NCBI GenBank assembly: GCA_964356295.1
Contig: CAYHHE010000016.1
Location: 1-44,244 of the forward strand
DNA length: 44,244 nt
Reading direction: 5' to 3'
Source: CAVQGZ01 sp964356295
GTDB taxonomy: Bacteria; Actinomycetota; Actinomycetes; Jiangellales; Jiangellaceae
Shown here: one piece after another, positions 8,605-17,970 of the stretch
How the letters are laid out: each line of letters opens with the position of its first letter
Position numbering within the stretch: position 1 is the first letter of the stretch
Program-made: the position numbers and the translations under genes
Notes under the pieces: model-generated
Databases searched by the model: none
Told to the model about the DNA's origin: nothing
The model's input: the letters and a program-made list of their open reading frames with translations, nothing else

Positions 8605-9965
8605 GGCGCGTCACCGACCTCCCGGTGGGCCGACCGAAGGGGCTGAGCATGGCGGACGCGACCGACGAGGTGTCGGTCGACCTGCTCGACCACGCTCCCT
8701 CCGCCGACCCGGTCGCCCGGCCGACTCCCCGCCGCCGGATCGGGCTGGTCGCCGTCCTCGTCGCCGTCGTGGTGCTGGGGCTGCTGCTGTGGCCCGAGCC
8801 GGGGGGAACCGACCCCCAGGCAGAGCCGGGCCGCGGCGCCGCGGTACCGCCGCCCACCGACCCGCGGCTGCTCCCCTGGCCGGGACGGGGGCCTGCGGTC
8901 ACGGACCAGGCCCTCATCGGCGAAGCGGCGCAGGCGTGGCGCGACGCCGTCCTGGCCGACGGCCCCGACTCGGCTCCGGGGTCGCAGGTGCACCCGCTCT
9001 GGGCCGGCACCGTCGGGCAGCTGTCCCTGGTGCTGCTGCAGTCCGTGGGCGTCGACGGTGTCGCGCGGGTCGCGCAGGTCTCCCAGGTTCATGAGTCGGG
9101 TCAGGCCGAGCCCGGCCCGCTCGAGCTCGTCAGCGTCGCGAAGGTCACCTCGCCACCGGAGTTCCTCGCGCTGACCTACACCGGGTGGCTCGACCTGGAT
9201 GCGATCCTGCAGCAGCCGGGCAGCGCGCTCATCCAGGTGCTCCCGGCACCGGCGCTGCTGGCGCCGGACGAGGAGCTCAAGCGCCAGGAGGGTGAGGCAT
9301 TCCGCCCTATCGGCATCCAGGACAACGAGTTGTCCCAGCCGTGGGTGCACTCCCCGTGGCAGTCCGCGTCCGGCCCGCTGGTGCTGCGCACCCGCGACGT
9401 CGGCCTCGAGCCCGGGGTGCGCTCGGCTGCCACGGTGGTTCCGGGGGAGCTGCTCCCCGCGGCCCCGCCGGTCGAGCTGGTCGCCCCCGACTGGGGACGG
9501 ACCCGGCGCGACCTCCCCGAGGACCACCTGGACGCCCAGAGCGCTCTTGCAGCGGCGGGGCTGACCTCAGGGCGTGCCGCCATCCTCGCCACGACGATCA
9601 CCGAACGGGGACGGGCCTCATTGGTCGAGGTGCGAGCGGACGCGCAGGGCAGCCCGCTGGTCGTCACGGTCCTCCGGGACGGGCGCAGCATGGTCGCCTC
9701 GTCCCCACGGCCGGCCGGACCGCCCACGGACGTCGCCCTGGGCGCGGTACGCACGCTCTCGGGCGAGACGGTCGTCGTGGCCGCCGGCACCCCGCAGACG
9801 TCGCTCATCGTGCTTGGCGCCGACGGGGACCCCGTTGGCACCGGCCCCCGCTCGGCGGCGGTGGTGCTCGGCCGGGACCGGGAGGTACGGGAGGTCGCCG
9901 CGCAGGGCTACCGACAGGACGAGACGTTCGTCGGCCGCACCACGCTGGACGTCAGCGACCTGTGA
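8601..9965 (+). CDS. Membrane-anchored protein of unknown function (paralogue 2)
   Basis: 454 residues from the ATG at 8601 that overlaps the previous stop. A second ATG at 8649 has a better ribosome-binding site (GAAGGGG, 6-base spacing) and would give 438 residues. One N-terminal hydrophobic helix (IGLVAVLVAVVVLGLLLWP) precedes a large extracytoplasmic domain rich in Pro, Ala and Val. Shared with the upstream protein: the WP after the helix, an AWRD/AWRS motif about 50 residues later, an aspartate-poor beta-rich body and similar length. No enzyme motif is visible. Probably a tandem duplicate; function unknown. Confidence 0.7.
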   Translation: MRRVTDLPVGRPKGLSMADATDEVSVDLLDHAPSADPVARPTPRRRIGLVAVLVAVVVLGLLLWPEPGGTDPQAEPGRGAAVPPPTDPRLLPWPGRGPAVTDQALIGEAAQAWRDAVLADGPDSAPGSQVHPLWAGTVGQLSLVLLQSVGVDGVARVAQVSQVHESGQAEPGPLELVSVAKVTSPPEFLALTYTGWLDLDAILQQPGSALIQVLPAPALLAPDEELKRQEGEAFRPIGIQDNELSQPWVHSPWQSASGPLVLRTRDVGLEPGVRSAATVVPGELLPAAPPVELVAPDWGRTRRDLPEDHLDAQSALAAAGLTSGRAAILATTITERGRASLVEVRADAQGSPLVVTVLRDGRSMVASSPRPAGPPTDVALGAVRTLSGETVVVAAGTPQTSLIVLGADGDPVGTGPRSAAVVLGRDREVREVAAQGYRQDETFVGRTTLDVSDL

Positions 9966-9975
9966 CGATGCACCC

Positions 9976-10950
9976 GTGGGCATCTCGAACCCGGTGACCT
10001 TCTCCGCGGACGCCGTGGTCGTCGTCGGCTCCGGCATCAGCGGCGTGGCCTGCGCACGTGCGCTCTCCGACGCCGGCCTGGACGTCGTCGTCCTCGACCG
10101 TGCCCGCCGCGTCGGCGGGCGGATGGCCTGCTGGACCCGCGACGGCCGTCCGATCGACACCGGCGCGGCGTACTTCACCGTGCGTACGCCGGGCTTCCGG
10201 GAGGTGGCCGAGACCTGGGCGAGACGCGGGCTGGCGCGCCCCTGGACCGACACCTTCACCATCGCAGGCTCGCAGGGCGTCCACGGCTCGACCACCGGAC
10301 CGATGCGGTGGGCGGCCGAGCGGGGGCTGCGGTCGCTGGTCGAGGACCTGGCCGTCGGCCTGCACGTGCGCCTCGGGCACGACGTGCAGGCAGTCGGCGC
10401 CGGACCCACCGTGGACGGGCGCCCCGTCGCTGCGGTGGTCCTGGCCATGCCCGACCCGCAGGCCCTGGACCTGCTCGGGGACGACCTCCCCGCGGTCGCG
10501 GAACCCCTGGAACCCCAGTGGCAACCCGTGGTCAGCGTGGTTGCCTCCTACGAGCAGCGCACCTGGGCCGGGCTGGACGCGATGTTCGTCCACGACTCGC
10601 CTGTGTCCCTCATCGTCGATGACGGGCGACGCCGGGGTGATGGCGCACCGGTGCTCGTCGTGCACTGCACCCACCAGAGCGCCGCGGCCCACCTCGACGA
10701 CCCCGACGCAGCTGTCCCGCTGGCCCTCGGTGAGATCAGCCGGCTGCTCGGGGTGACCACCCCGCCGCGGTGGGTGCAGGCCAAGCGCTGGGGGTCGGCG
10801 ACCCCGGTGTCCACCCGGGCGCAGCGATTCCACCTCGGACCGGAGAACGTGGCCGTGTGCGGCGATGGCTGGTCGGACCGCCCACGTATCGAGGCGGCCT
10901 GGACGTCCGGACGGGACGTGGGCCGCGAGCTCGCATCGCGACTTCGCTAG
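9976..10950 (+). CDS. Renalase-like NAD(P)/FAD-dependent amine oxidase-fold protein
   Basis: 324 residues. The N-terminal FAD motif VVVVGSGISGVACARAL and the GGRM motif following VVVLDRARRV place it among amine-oxidase/renalase-like flavoproteins. The C-terminal segment VAVCGDGWSD followed by AAWTSGRDVG is the second FAD-contact region. Family knowledge: bacterial renalase-like proteins oxidise mis-reduced dihydronicotinamides, but substrates vary, so function is not fixed here. GTG at 9976 has the -10-like GACGAT 6 bases upstream, overlapping the preceding stop codon, and no Shine-Dalgarno sequence. purA begins 11 bases downstream. Confidence 0.75.
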   Translation: MGISNPVTFSADAVVVVGSGISGVACARALSDAGLDVVVLDRARRVGGRMACWTRDGRPIDTGAAYFTVRTPGFREVAETWARRGLARPWTDTFTIAGSQGVHGSTTGPMRWAAERGLRSLVEDLAVGLHVRLGHDVQAVGAGPTVDGRPVAAVVLAMPDPQALDLLGDDLPAVAEPLEPQWQPVVSVVASYEQRTWAGLDAMFVHDSPVSLIVDDGRRRGDGAPVLVVHCTHQSAAAHLDDPDAAVPLALGEISRLLGVTTPPRWVQAKRWGSATPVSTRAQRFHLGPENVAVCGDGWSDRPRIEAAWTSGRDVGRELASRLR

Positions 10951-10953
10951 CCT
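10948..10953 (+). promoter_or_regulatory. Probable -10 box of purA (leaderless)
   Basis: TAGCCT overlaps the stop codon of the preceding gene and ends 8 bases before the purA GTG. There is no Shine-Dalgarno sequence. The same hexamer at the same distance precedes the genes at 80 and 29002. Confidence 0.4.
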
Positions 10954-10961
10954 GCCGCTTC

Positions 10962-12257
<1,296 letters not shown>

Positions 12258-12290
12258 CCCCTGCTCACCCGGCCCGCCCCACGAGCCCGA

Positions 12291-12372
12291 CCCCCACTGA
12301 TCACGTTTGGCACGCTTGCGTGGGGTTTGCATGGTGTCGAGCCCGTGCAAACCCGACGGAAACCGTGCGAAG
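12291..12372 (+). repeat. TGATCACGT palindromic element, copy A
   Basis: A roughly 80-base intergenic element downstream of purA. It begins with five C residues, then ACTGATCACGTTTGGCACG. The central hairpin pairs GGGTTTGCATGG with CCGTGCAAACCC around a loop of about 8 bases. The left arm reads GCGTGGGG as in copy C, while the right arm reads CCCGACGG as in copy B, so it looks like a mosaic with a mismatch. Bases 12291-12314 are a perfect inverted repeat of 13587-13610. Confidence 0.8.
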
Positions 12373-12517
12373 GCCGGGCGGCGCGTCCCAAGAGCGCCGG
12401 CGGCCGGGCTGCGAGCCCGGGGGAGGCCCGTCCCCAGCACGAACGCCGCGCGGCGCGTCGTCCACACCCACCGTGACGGCGCTGCCCCACAGACAGCACC
12501 CCGGGCAGTCTCCTGGC

Positions 12518-13523
12518 GTGATCAGAACCAGCAACGACGTCATCCCGCCCCTGGACGAGACCGGCTCGGTGCTCCGACGGGAGGCGCTGGAGCACGGACT
12601 CACACCGGACGACATCCGGCAGCTGGTTCGCAGGGGAGTGTGGGTACGGATCCGAAGGGGCGCCTACGCGCAGCGTCGGTCCTGGGAGTCGCTCTCGTCC
12701 GAGAGGCAGCATCTCGTCAGGGCGCGAGCCGTCCTTCGCTCGCTGGCCGAGCCGTGCGTGCTCGGCCACGTGAGTGCCGCTGTCGCTCTCGGGCTGCCGA
12801 CCTGGGGGGCGGACCTGCGCACCGTCCACGTCGTCCGGCCTTCGCGTCGCCACGGGTCACGGGTGGGAGGCCGGTGTCGCCCACCACTCGGCGACGCTGC
12901 CGGCCGAGCACATCACCGAGGTGGACGGCATCCCGGTCACGACCGCGGCGCGGACCGTGCTCGACCACGCGCGATCGAGCTCATTCGAGACGGGGGTGGT
13001 CACGGCGGACGCGGCGCTGCATCGGGGTCTCACCAGTCCCGCCGAGCTGCTGGAGCTCCTCCTGTGGCAGCAGGAGTGGCCCGGCTCGAGGGTCGCCTCG
13101 CGAGTGGTCACGTTCGCCGAGCGGGACGCGGAGACCCCGGGGGAGTCCCGAGGACGGGTGCGCATCAGCCAAGCCGGCTTGCCAGCGCCTCGGCTCCAGG
13201 TCGAGATCCGGGACGGCCGCGGCGTCCTCGTCGGACGCGTCGACTTCCTCTTCGAGGAGCACCACACCATCGGGGAGTTCGACGGGCGGATGAAGTACGG
13301 CATCGAGGACTCGGGCTCGCTGGCCGGGGACGTGCTCTGGCAGGAGAAGCTCCGTGAGGACGCGCTCCGCGCGCTCGGCTACGAGGTCGTCCGGTTCACC
13401 TGGGACGATCTCATGAGGTCACCTGCGTGGCTGCGGAGCAGGTTCCTGGCCGCGTTCGCGAGGGCGAAGGGACGCGTTCCTACTGGCCTGGTCGTCCCCC
13501 GGGGCGCAGTCGGCGAAGTCTGA
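12518..13523 (+). pseudogene. Frameshifted AbiEi-type antitoxin-domain / VSR-like protein gene
   Basis: The N-terminal part, from the GTG at 12518, matches the winged-helix domain of AbiEi-family antitoxin-like proteins (GLTPDDIRQLVRRGVWVRI, RGAYA, VLGHVSAAVALGLP). The C-terminal part reads in the next frame, from about 12860 to 13523. It carries the usual continuation (EAGVAHHSATLP, TTAARTVLDHAR) and a VSR/DUF559-like nuclease-fold end (VDFLFEE, GEFDGRMKYG, EDALRALGYEVVRFTW). The two halves join only with a +1 shift at about 12850-12875. It is therefore a decayed gene, a sequencing error or, less likely, programmed frameshifting. CAGTCT 6 bases before the GTG resembles the leaderless promoters nearby. 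Outward-facing palindromic repeats A and B flank it. Family members are common solitary actinobacterial proteins, usually without a visible toxin partner. Confidence 0.75.
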
Positions 13524-13529
13524 CCCACC

Positions 13530-13610
13530 CTCACACGGTCTGCGTCGGGTTTGCACCGTGCCGGCACCGTGCAAACCCGACGCGAACGTGCCAAACGTGA
13601 TCAGTGGGGG
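13530..13610 (-). repeat. TGATCACGT palindromic element, copy B
   Basis: The same element in reverse orientation, 7 bases after the frameshifted gene. A perfect 15-bp stem pairs 13542-13556 with 13569-13583, and the 12-base loop itself contains the palindrome GTGCCGGCAC. Its TGATCACGT end (13587-13610) is an exact reverse complement of the 24-base outer end of copy A. It lies between two convergent coding regions. Confidence 0.8.
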
Positions 13611-13638
13611 CCCGGTGGACGGGGTGGACGCGGCGGGG

Positions 13639-15084
13639 TCAGCTGTCGATGTTGGCCATCACGTGCTTGATCCGCGTGTAGTCCTCCAGCCCGTACATCG
13701 ACAGGTCCTTGCCGTAGCCGGAGTGCTTGAAGCCGCCGTGGGGCATCTCCGCGACCAGCGGGATGTGCGTGTTGATCCAGACGCACCCGAAGTCCAGCCG
13801 CTTGCTCATGCGCATCGCCGTCCCGAAGTCCTTGGTCCACACCGAGGACGCCAGCCCGTACTGCACACCGTTGGCCCAGCGGACCGCCTCGTCCTCGTCG
13901 GTGAAGCGCTGGACGGTGATCACCGGGCCGAACACCTCGTCCTGGATGATCTCGTCGTCCTGCCGCAGGTCCGACACGACTGTCGCGGCGTAGTGGAAGC
14001 CCGCCTCGCCCATGCGCTCCCCGCCGACCGCGACGCTGGCGTGGTCTGGCAGCCGGTCGATGAACCCGCTGACCCGCTCGAGCTGGGCGGCGTTGTTCAC
14101 CGCCGGCAGGTAGGCGTCCTCGTGGTGCACGCCCACCTCGTGGGTGGTGATCGTCGCCAGGGCCTTCTCAGCCAGAGCGCCGACCAGGTCGTCGTAGATG
14201 CGGGGGGACGCCAGCACCCGGGTGGACGCCGTGCAGTCCTGCCCGGCGTTGAAGAAGCCGGCGTCCGCGATGCCCTGGGACGTCGCGTCCAGGTCTGCGT
14301 CGTCGAACACCACGACCGGTGCCTTCCCGCCCAGCTCGAGGTGCACCCGCTTGACGTCCGCGGAGGCCGCCTCGGCGACCTGCATGCCGGCCCGCACCGA
14401 GCCGGTGATCGCGACCATCGCCGGCGTCGGGTGCGCCACGAGCGCCCGTCCGGTGTCCCGGTCTCCGCAGATGACGTTGAGCACGCCGGGCGGCAGGAAC
14501 TCCGCGGCCATCTCGGCCAGCAGCAGGGTCGACACCGGGGTGGTGTCGCTGGGCTTGAGGACGACGGTGTTGCCCGCGGCGATGGCCGGGGCAAACTTCC
14601 AGACCGCCATCAGCATCGGGTAGTTCCACGGTGCGACCTGCCCAACCACCCCCACCGGCTCGCGGCGGATGAACGAGGTGTGCCCGGCCGTGTACTCCCC
14701 GGCCGCCTTGCCCTCCAGCAGCCGGGCGGCCCCGGCGAAGAACCGGATCTGGTCGACCATCGGCCCGATCTCCTCGGACTTGGTAAGCGCGGTCGGCTTC
14801 CCGCAGTTCTCCACCTCGGCGGCGACCAGCTCGTCCCCGCGCGACTCCACGGCGTCGGCGAGCCCCAGCAGGGCCTTCTGGCGCTCGCTGGGTGTCGCGT
14901 CCCGCCAGTCCTCGAACGCCGCAGCGGCTGCGGCGTAGGCCCGGTCCACCTCCCCGGCCTGGGACAGGGGCGCCTGCGCGAACACCTCGCCCGTCGTCGG
15001 GTTCACCAGGTCCGTGGTCAAGCCCTGCTCGGTGTCGAGGTACTCCCCGTTGACGAAGTTGCGCAGCCGGCGCAGCTCACCCAT
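13639..15084 (-). CDS. NAD-dependent aldehyde dehydrogenase (probable gamma-aminobutyraldehyde dehydrogenase)
   Basis: 481-residue aldehyde dehydrogenase superfamily enzyme. Seen: PWNYPMLMAVWKFAPAIAAG, the catalytic general base Glu250 in HLELGGKAPV, the nucleophile Cys284 in FNAGQDCTAS, and the C-terminal MPHGGFKHSGYGKD. The overall pattern resembles PatD/PuuC-type 4-aminobutanal dehydrogenases and betaine-aldehyde dehydrogenases. The divergent neighbour is an omega-amino acid/putrescine-type aminotransferase, so a putrescine-to-GABA route is the likeliest role (inference). ATG at 15084 has AGGGAG upstream at about 7 bases. Another aminoaldehyde substrate cannot be excluded. Confidence 0.88.
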   Translation of the reverse strand: MGELRRLRNFVNGEYLDTEQGLTTDLVNPTTGEVFAQAPLSQAGEVDRAYAAAAAAFEDWRDATPSERQKALLGLADAVESRGDELVAAEVENCGKPTALTKSEEIGPMVDQIRFFAGAARLLEGKAAGEYTAGHTSFIRREPVGVVGQVAPWNYPMLMAVWKFAPAIAAGNTVVLKPSDTTPVSTLLLAEMAAEFLPPGVLNVICGDRDTGRALVAHPTPAMVAITGSVRAGMQVAEAASADVKRVHLELGGKAPVVVFDDADLDATSQGIADAGFFNAGQDCTASTRVLASPRIYDDLVGALAEKALATITTHEVGVHHEDAYLPAVNNAAQLERVSGFIDRLPDHASVAVGGERMGEAGFHYAATVVSDLRQDDEIIQDEVFGPVITVQRFTDEDEAVRWANGVQYGLASSVWTKDFGTAMRMSKRLDFGCVWINTHIPLVAEMPHGGFKHSGYGKDLSMYGLEDYTRIKHVMANIDS

Positions 15085-15169
15085 GGCATCGCTCCCTGGT
15101 CTCTGCCCTCCTCGGCCATCTGCCGGGAGGTCGAACTCACCGAGAGCAGAACCTACTGCCGCGGGGTCG

Positions 15170-15175
15170 TACCCT
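15170..15175 (+). promoter_or_regulatory. Probable -10 box of the aminotransferase
   Basis: TACCCT lies 8 bases before the ATG at 15184 and only 2 before the ATG at 15178. This favours 15184 as the start of a leaderless mRNA. No Shine-Dalgarno sequence is present. Confidence 0.35.
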
Positions 15176-15183
15176 CCATGGTC

Positions 15184-16557
15184 ATGGTCGACGCATCCCA
15201 CGCCACCACCCAGCACGAGCCGGACCCGCAGCGTGGACGCGAGGTCTACGACCTCGACCGCGCACACGTGTTCCACTCGTGGAGCGCGCAGGGCAAGATC
15301 AGCCCGCTGCCGCTGGCCGGCGCGGAGGGCTGCTACGTCTGGGACTACGACGGCAACCGCTACCTCGACCTGTCCAGCCAGCTGGTCAACACCAACATCG
15401 GGCACCAGCACCCGAAGGTGGTCGCGGCCATCCAGGAGCAGGCGGCCAGGCTGTGCACGATCGCGCCGCAGCACGCCAACGACGTCCGCGGCGAGGCGGC
15501 GCGGCTGATCACCAGCCTCGCTCCGGACGGCATGACGCGCGTGTTCTTCACCAACGGCGGGGCTGAGGCCGTCGAGAACGCGGTGCGCATGGCGCGCCTG
15601 CACACCGGCCGGCACAAGGTCTTGTCCCGCTACCGCTCCTACCACGGCGGCACCCTGGCCGCGGTGAACCTCACCGGGGACCCGCGGCGCTGGCCCAGTG
15701 ACCCGTGGAGCAGCGGCGTCGTCCACTTCTTCGGGCCGTTCCTGTACCGCTCGCCGTTCCACTCGCAGACGCCGGAGCAGGAGACCGAGCGGGCGCTGAC
15801 CCACCTGTCGCAGACCATCCGCTTCGAGGGGCCCGACACCATCGCCGCGGTGCTGCTGGAGACCGTGCCCGGCACCGCGGGAATCATGCCGCCACCGCCG
15901 GGCTACCTCGCCGGCGTCCGTGAGATCTGCGACCGCCACGGGATCCTGCTCATCCTGGACGAGGTGATGGCCGGGTTCGGACGCACCGGTGCCTGGTTCG
16001 CCTTCGACCACTACGACGTCCGTCCCGACCTCGTCACCTTCGCCAAGGGGGTCAACTCCGGGTACGTGCCACTCGGCGGAGTGATCATCTCCGAGCCGAT
16101 CGTCGAGACGTTCCGCGACCGGGTGTACCCCGGTGGCCTCACCTACTCCGGCCATCCGCTGGCGTGCGCCGCGGCGGTCGCCACCATCACCGCGATGCAG
16201 GAGGAGGGCATCGTCGCCAACGCGCGCCGCATCGGGGACGAGGTGCTCGGGCCCGGGCTGGAGGCGCTGGCCGACCGGCACCCGGTCATCGGCGAGGTCC
16301 GTGGCCTCGGCGTCTTCTGGGCCCTCGACCTGGTGAAGAACCGGGAGACCAAGGAGGAGCTGGCGCCCTACGGGGGCACCAGCGAGGCCATGACGACCCT
16401 GACGGCGGCGCTGCGCCGCAACGGCGTGCTGCCGTTCACCAACTACCACCGCCTCCACGTCGTCCCGCCGTGCACGATCACCGACGCCGAGGCCAAGGAG
16501 GGGTTGGTGGCCCTGGACGCCGCCCTCGGGGAGATCGCGCAGTACTACCAGGCCTAG
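15184..16557 (+). CDS. Class III PLP-dependent aminotransferase (putrescine/omega-amino acid type)
   Basis: 457-residue fold-type I, class III aminotransferase. Seen: FTNGGAEAVENAVRMAR (cofactor phosphate region), YRSYHGGT, ILDEVMAGFGRTG with the cofactor-binding Asp, and FAKGVNSGYVPLGG with the Schiff-base Lys288. Relatives are annotated as putrescine or omega-amino acid-pyruvate transaminases. Together with the divergent aldehyde dehydrogenase, it would convert a diamine to an amino acid in two steps (inference). Starts at 15178 and 15184 are in frame; 15184 is preferred because a -10-like TACCCT lies 8 bases before it. The gene ends close to purD, whose promoter overlaps its stop codon. 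Confidence 0.88.
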   Translation: MVDASHATTQHEPDPQRGREVYDLDRAHVFHSWSAQGKISPLPLAGAEGCYVWDYDGNRYLDLSSQLVNTNIGHQHPKVVAAIQEQAARLCTIAPQHANDVRGEAARLITSLAPDGMTRVFFTNGGAEAVENAVRMARLHTGRHKVLSRYRSYHGGTLAAVNLTGDPRRWPSDPWSSGVVHFFGPFLYRSPFHSQTPEQETERALTHLSQTIRFEGPDTIAAVLLETVPGTAGIMPPPPGYLAGVREICDRHGILLILDEVMAGFGRTGAWFAFDHYDVRPDLVTFAKGVNSGYVPLGGVIISEPIVETFRDRVYPGGLTYSGHPLACAAAVATITAMQEEGIVANARRIGDEVLGPGLEALADRHPVIGEVRGLGVFWALDLVKNRETKEELAPYGGTSEAMTTLTAALRRNGVLPFTNYHRLHVVPPCTITDAEAKEGLVALDAALGEIAQYYQA

Positions 16558-16560
16558 GGT
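16555..16560 (+). promoter_or_regulatory. Probable -10 box of purD (leaderless)
   Basis: TAGGGT overlaps the aminotransferase stop codon. It is 8 bases before the GTG at 16569 but only 2 before the ATG at 16563, which supports the GTG as the real purD start. Confidence 0.35.
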
Positions 16561-16568
16561 GGATGGCC

Positions 16569-17822
16569 GTGCGGGTGCTGGTGCTGGGGTCGGGCGGTCG
16601 CGAGCACGCCCTCGTGGTGGGTCTGCGGGCCGACCCGGACGTCGGTGAGGTGCATGTCGCGCCCGGCAACGCCGGCATTGCCGCCGACGCCCACGCCGTG
16701 CATCCCGTCGACGCCACGGACTCGGCCGCGGTGCTCGACCTGGCACGCCGCGTCCAGGCCGACCTCGTCGTCGTCGGGCCCGAGGCGCCGCTGGTCGCCG
16801 GCGTGGCCGACGCGGTGCGCGCAGCCGGCATCGCCTGCTTCGGCCCGTCCGCGCAGGCGGCCCGCATCGAGGGGAGCAAGGCCTTCGCCAAGGAGGTGAT
16901 GGCCGCCGCCGGGGTGCCGACCGCGATGGCGCATGTCTGCGACACCCCCGAGGAGGTCGAGGCAGCGCTGGACGCCTACGGCCCGCCCTACGTGGTCAAG
17001 GACGACGGCCTGGCCGCGGGGAAGGGAGTGGTGGTCACCGACGACCGGGCTGCTGCCCTGGCGCACGCCCAGGCCTGCGGACGGGTGCTCGTCGAGGAGT
17101 ACCTGGACGGGCCCGAGGTGTCGCTGTTCTGCCTCACCGACGGCACGGCGGTGCGCCCGCTTCTTCCCGCGCAGGACTTCAAGCGCATCGGCGACGGCGA
17201 CACCGGACCCAACACCGGCGGCATGGGCGCCTACACCCCGCTGCCGTGGGCCCCGCCGGACCTCGTCGACGACGTCGTGGCCCGGGTCGTGCAGCCCACC
17301 GTGGACGAGCTGCGCGCCCGCGGGACGCCGTTCGTCGGCCTGCTCTATGCGGGCCTCGCGTTCACCTCGCGGGGCCTTCGCGTGGTCGAGTTCAACGCCC
17401 GCTTCGGTGACCCCGAGACCCAGGCGGTGCTCGCCCTGCAGCGGACCCCCCTCGGGGCGCTGCTCATGGCGGCCAGCACCGGGGCGCTGGAGTCCGCCGA
17501 GCCGCCGCACTGGCGCCCCGGGTCCGCTGTCACCGTCGTGGTGGCCTCGCAGGGCTACCCGTCCACTCCGCGCACCGGCGACCCGATCAGCGGCCTGGAC
17601 GCGGCCGGCGCCGTCGAGGGTGTCCGGGTGCTGCACTCCGGGACCCGCCTGGACGACCAGGGGCGCATCCTCACGGCCGGCGGCCGCGTGCTGTCGGTCA
17701 CGGCGGTCGGAGGGGACCTCGCCCAGGCCCGCGAGCGCGCCTACCAGGCCGTCGATCTGATCAACATCCCCGGCGCCCAGCACCGCACCGACATCGCCGC
17801 CCGCGCCGCCAACCCTGAATGA
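16569..17822 (+). CDS. purD: Phosphoribosylamine-glycine ligase (GARS)
   Basis: 417-residue ATP-grasp enzyme that ligates glycine to phosphoribosylamine, the second step of IMP synthesis. Seen: VRVLVLGSGGREHAL at the N-terminus, VVVGPEAPLVAG, the ATP-grasp core (VVKDDGLAAGKGVVV), GPNTGGMGAYTP and the metal-binding EFNARFGDPETQ. GTG at 16569 gives the standard PurD N-terminus; an in-frame ATG at 16563 would add two residues. The TGA stop codon is at the same time the first three bases of palindromic repeat copy E. Confidence 0.95.
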   Translation: MRVLVLGSGGREHALVVGLRADPDVGEVHVAPGNAGIAADAHAVHPVDATDSAAVLDLARRVQADLVVVGPEAPLVAGVADAVRAAGIACFGPSAQAARIEGSKAFAKEVMAAAGVPTAMAHVCDTPEEVEAALDAYGPPYVVKDDGLAAGKGVVVTDDRAAALAHAQACGRVLVEEYLDGPEVSLFCLTDGTAVRPLLPAQDFKRIGDGDTGPNTGGMGAYTPLPWAPPDLVDDVVARVVQPTVDELRARGTPFVGLLYAGLAFTSRGLRVVEFNARFGDPETQAVLALQRTPLGALLMAASTGALESAEPPHWRPGSAVTVVVASQGYPSTPRTGDPISGLDAAGAVEGVRVLHSGTRLDDQGRILTAGGRVLSVTAVGGDLAQARERAYQAVDLINIPGAQHRTDIAARAANPE

Positions 17823-17894
17823 TCACGTCAAGTACGCCTGTGGGAGGTTGACGAGGCTTGTGTGCCCCGTCAACCTCCCACACGGCTCGTCAAG
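17820..17894 (+). repeat. TGATCACGT palindromic element, copy E (divergent stem)
   Basis: It starts with TGATCACGT, whose TGA is the purD stop codon, then AAG-ACG spacing as in the other copies. The stem, however, is GTGGGAGGTTGACG (17840-17853) pairing with CGTCAACCTCCCAC (17868-17881). A further T-A pair outside makes 15 bp around a 14-base loop. Architecture is shared with copies A-D, but the stem sequence differs while pairing is kept. Confidence 0.65.
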
Positions 17895-17970
17895 CGCCCC
17901 ACGGCTGATCATCAGGCACCGGCGGCGCGCGTCGCCGACCCCGGGTCCGACGACCGGCGATACTGCCCCG

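Noticed and set aside
15085..16746. Long N-terminal extension of the aldehyde dehydrogenase frame
   Set aside because: The frame stays open upstream of ATG 15084, but it is antisense to the aminotransferase. The dehydrogenase N-terminus and Shine-Dalgarno sequence support 15084.
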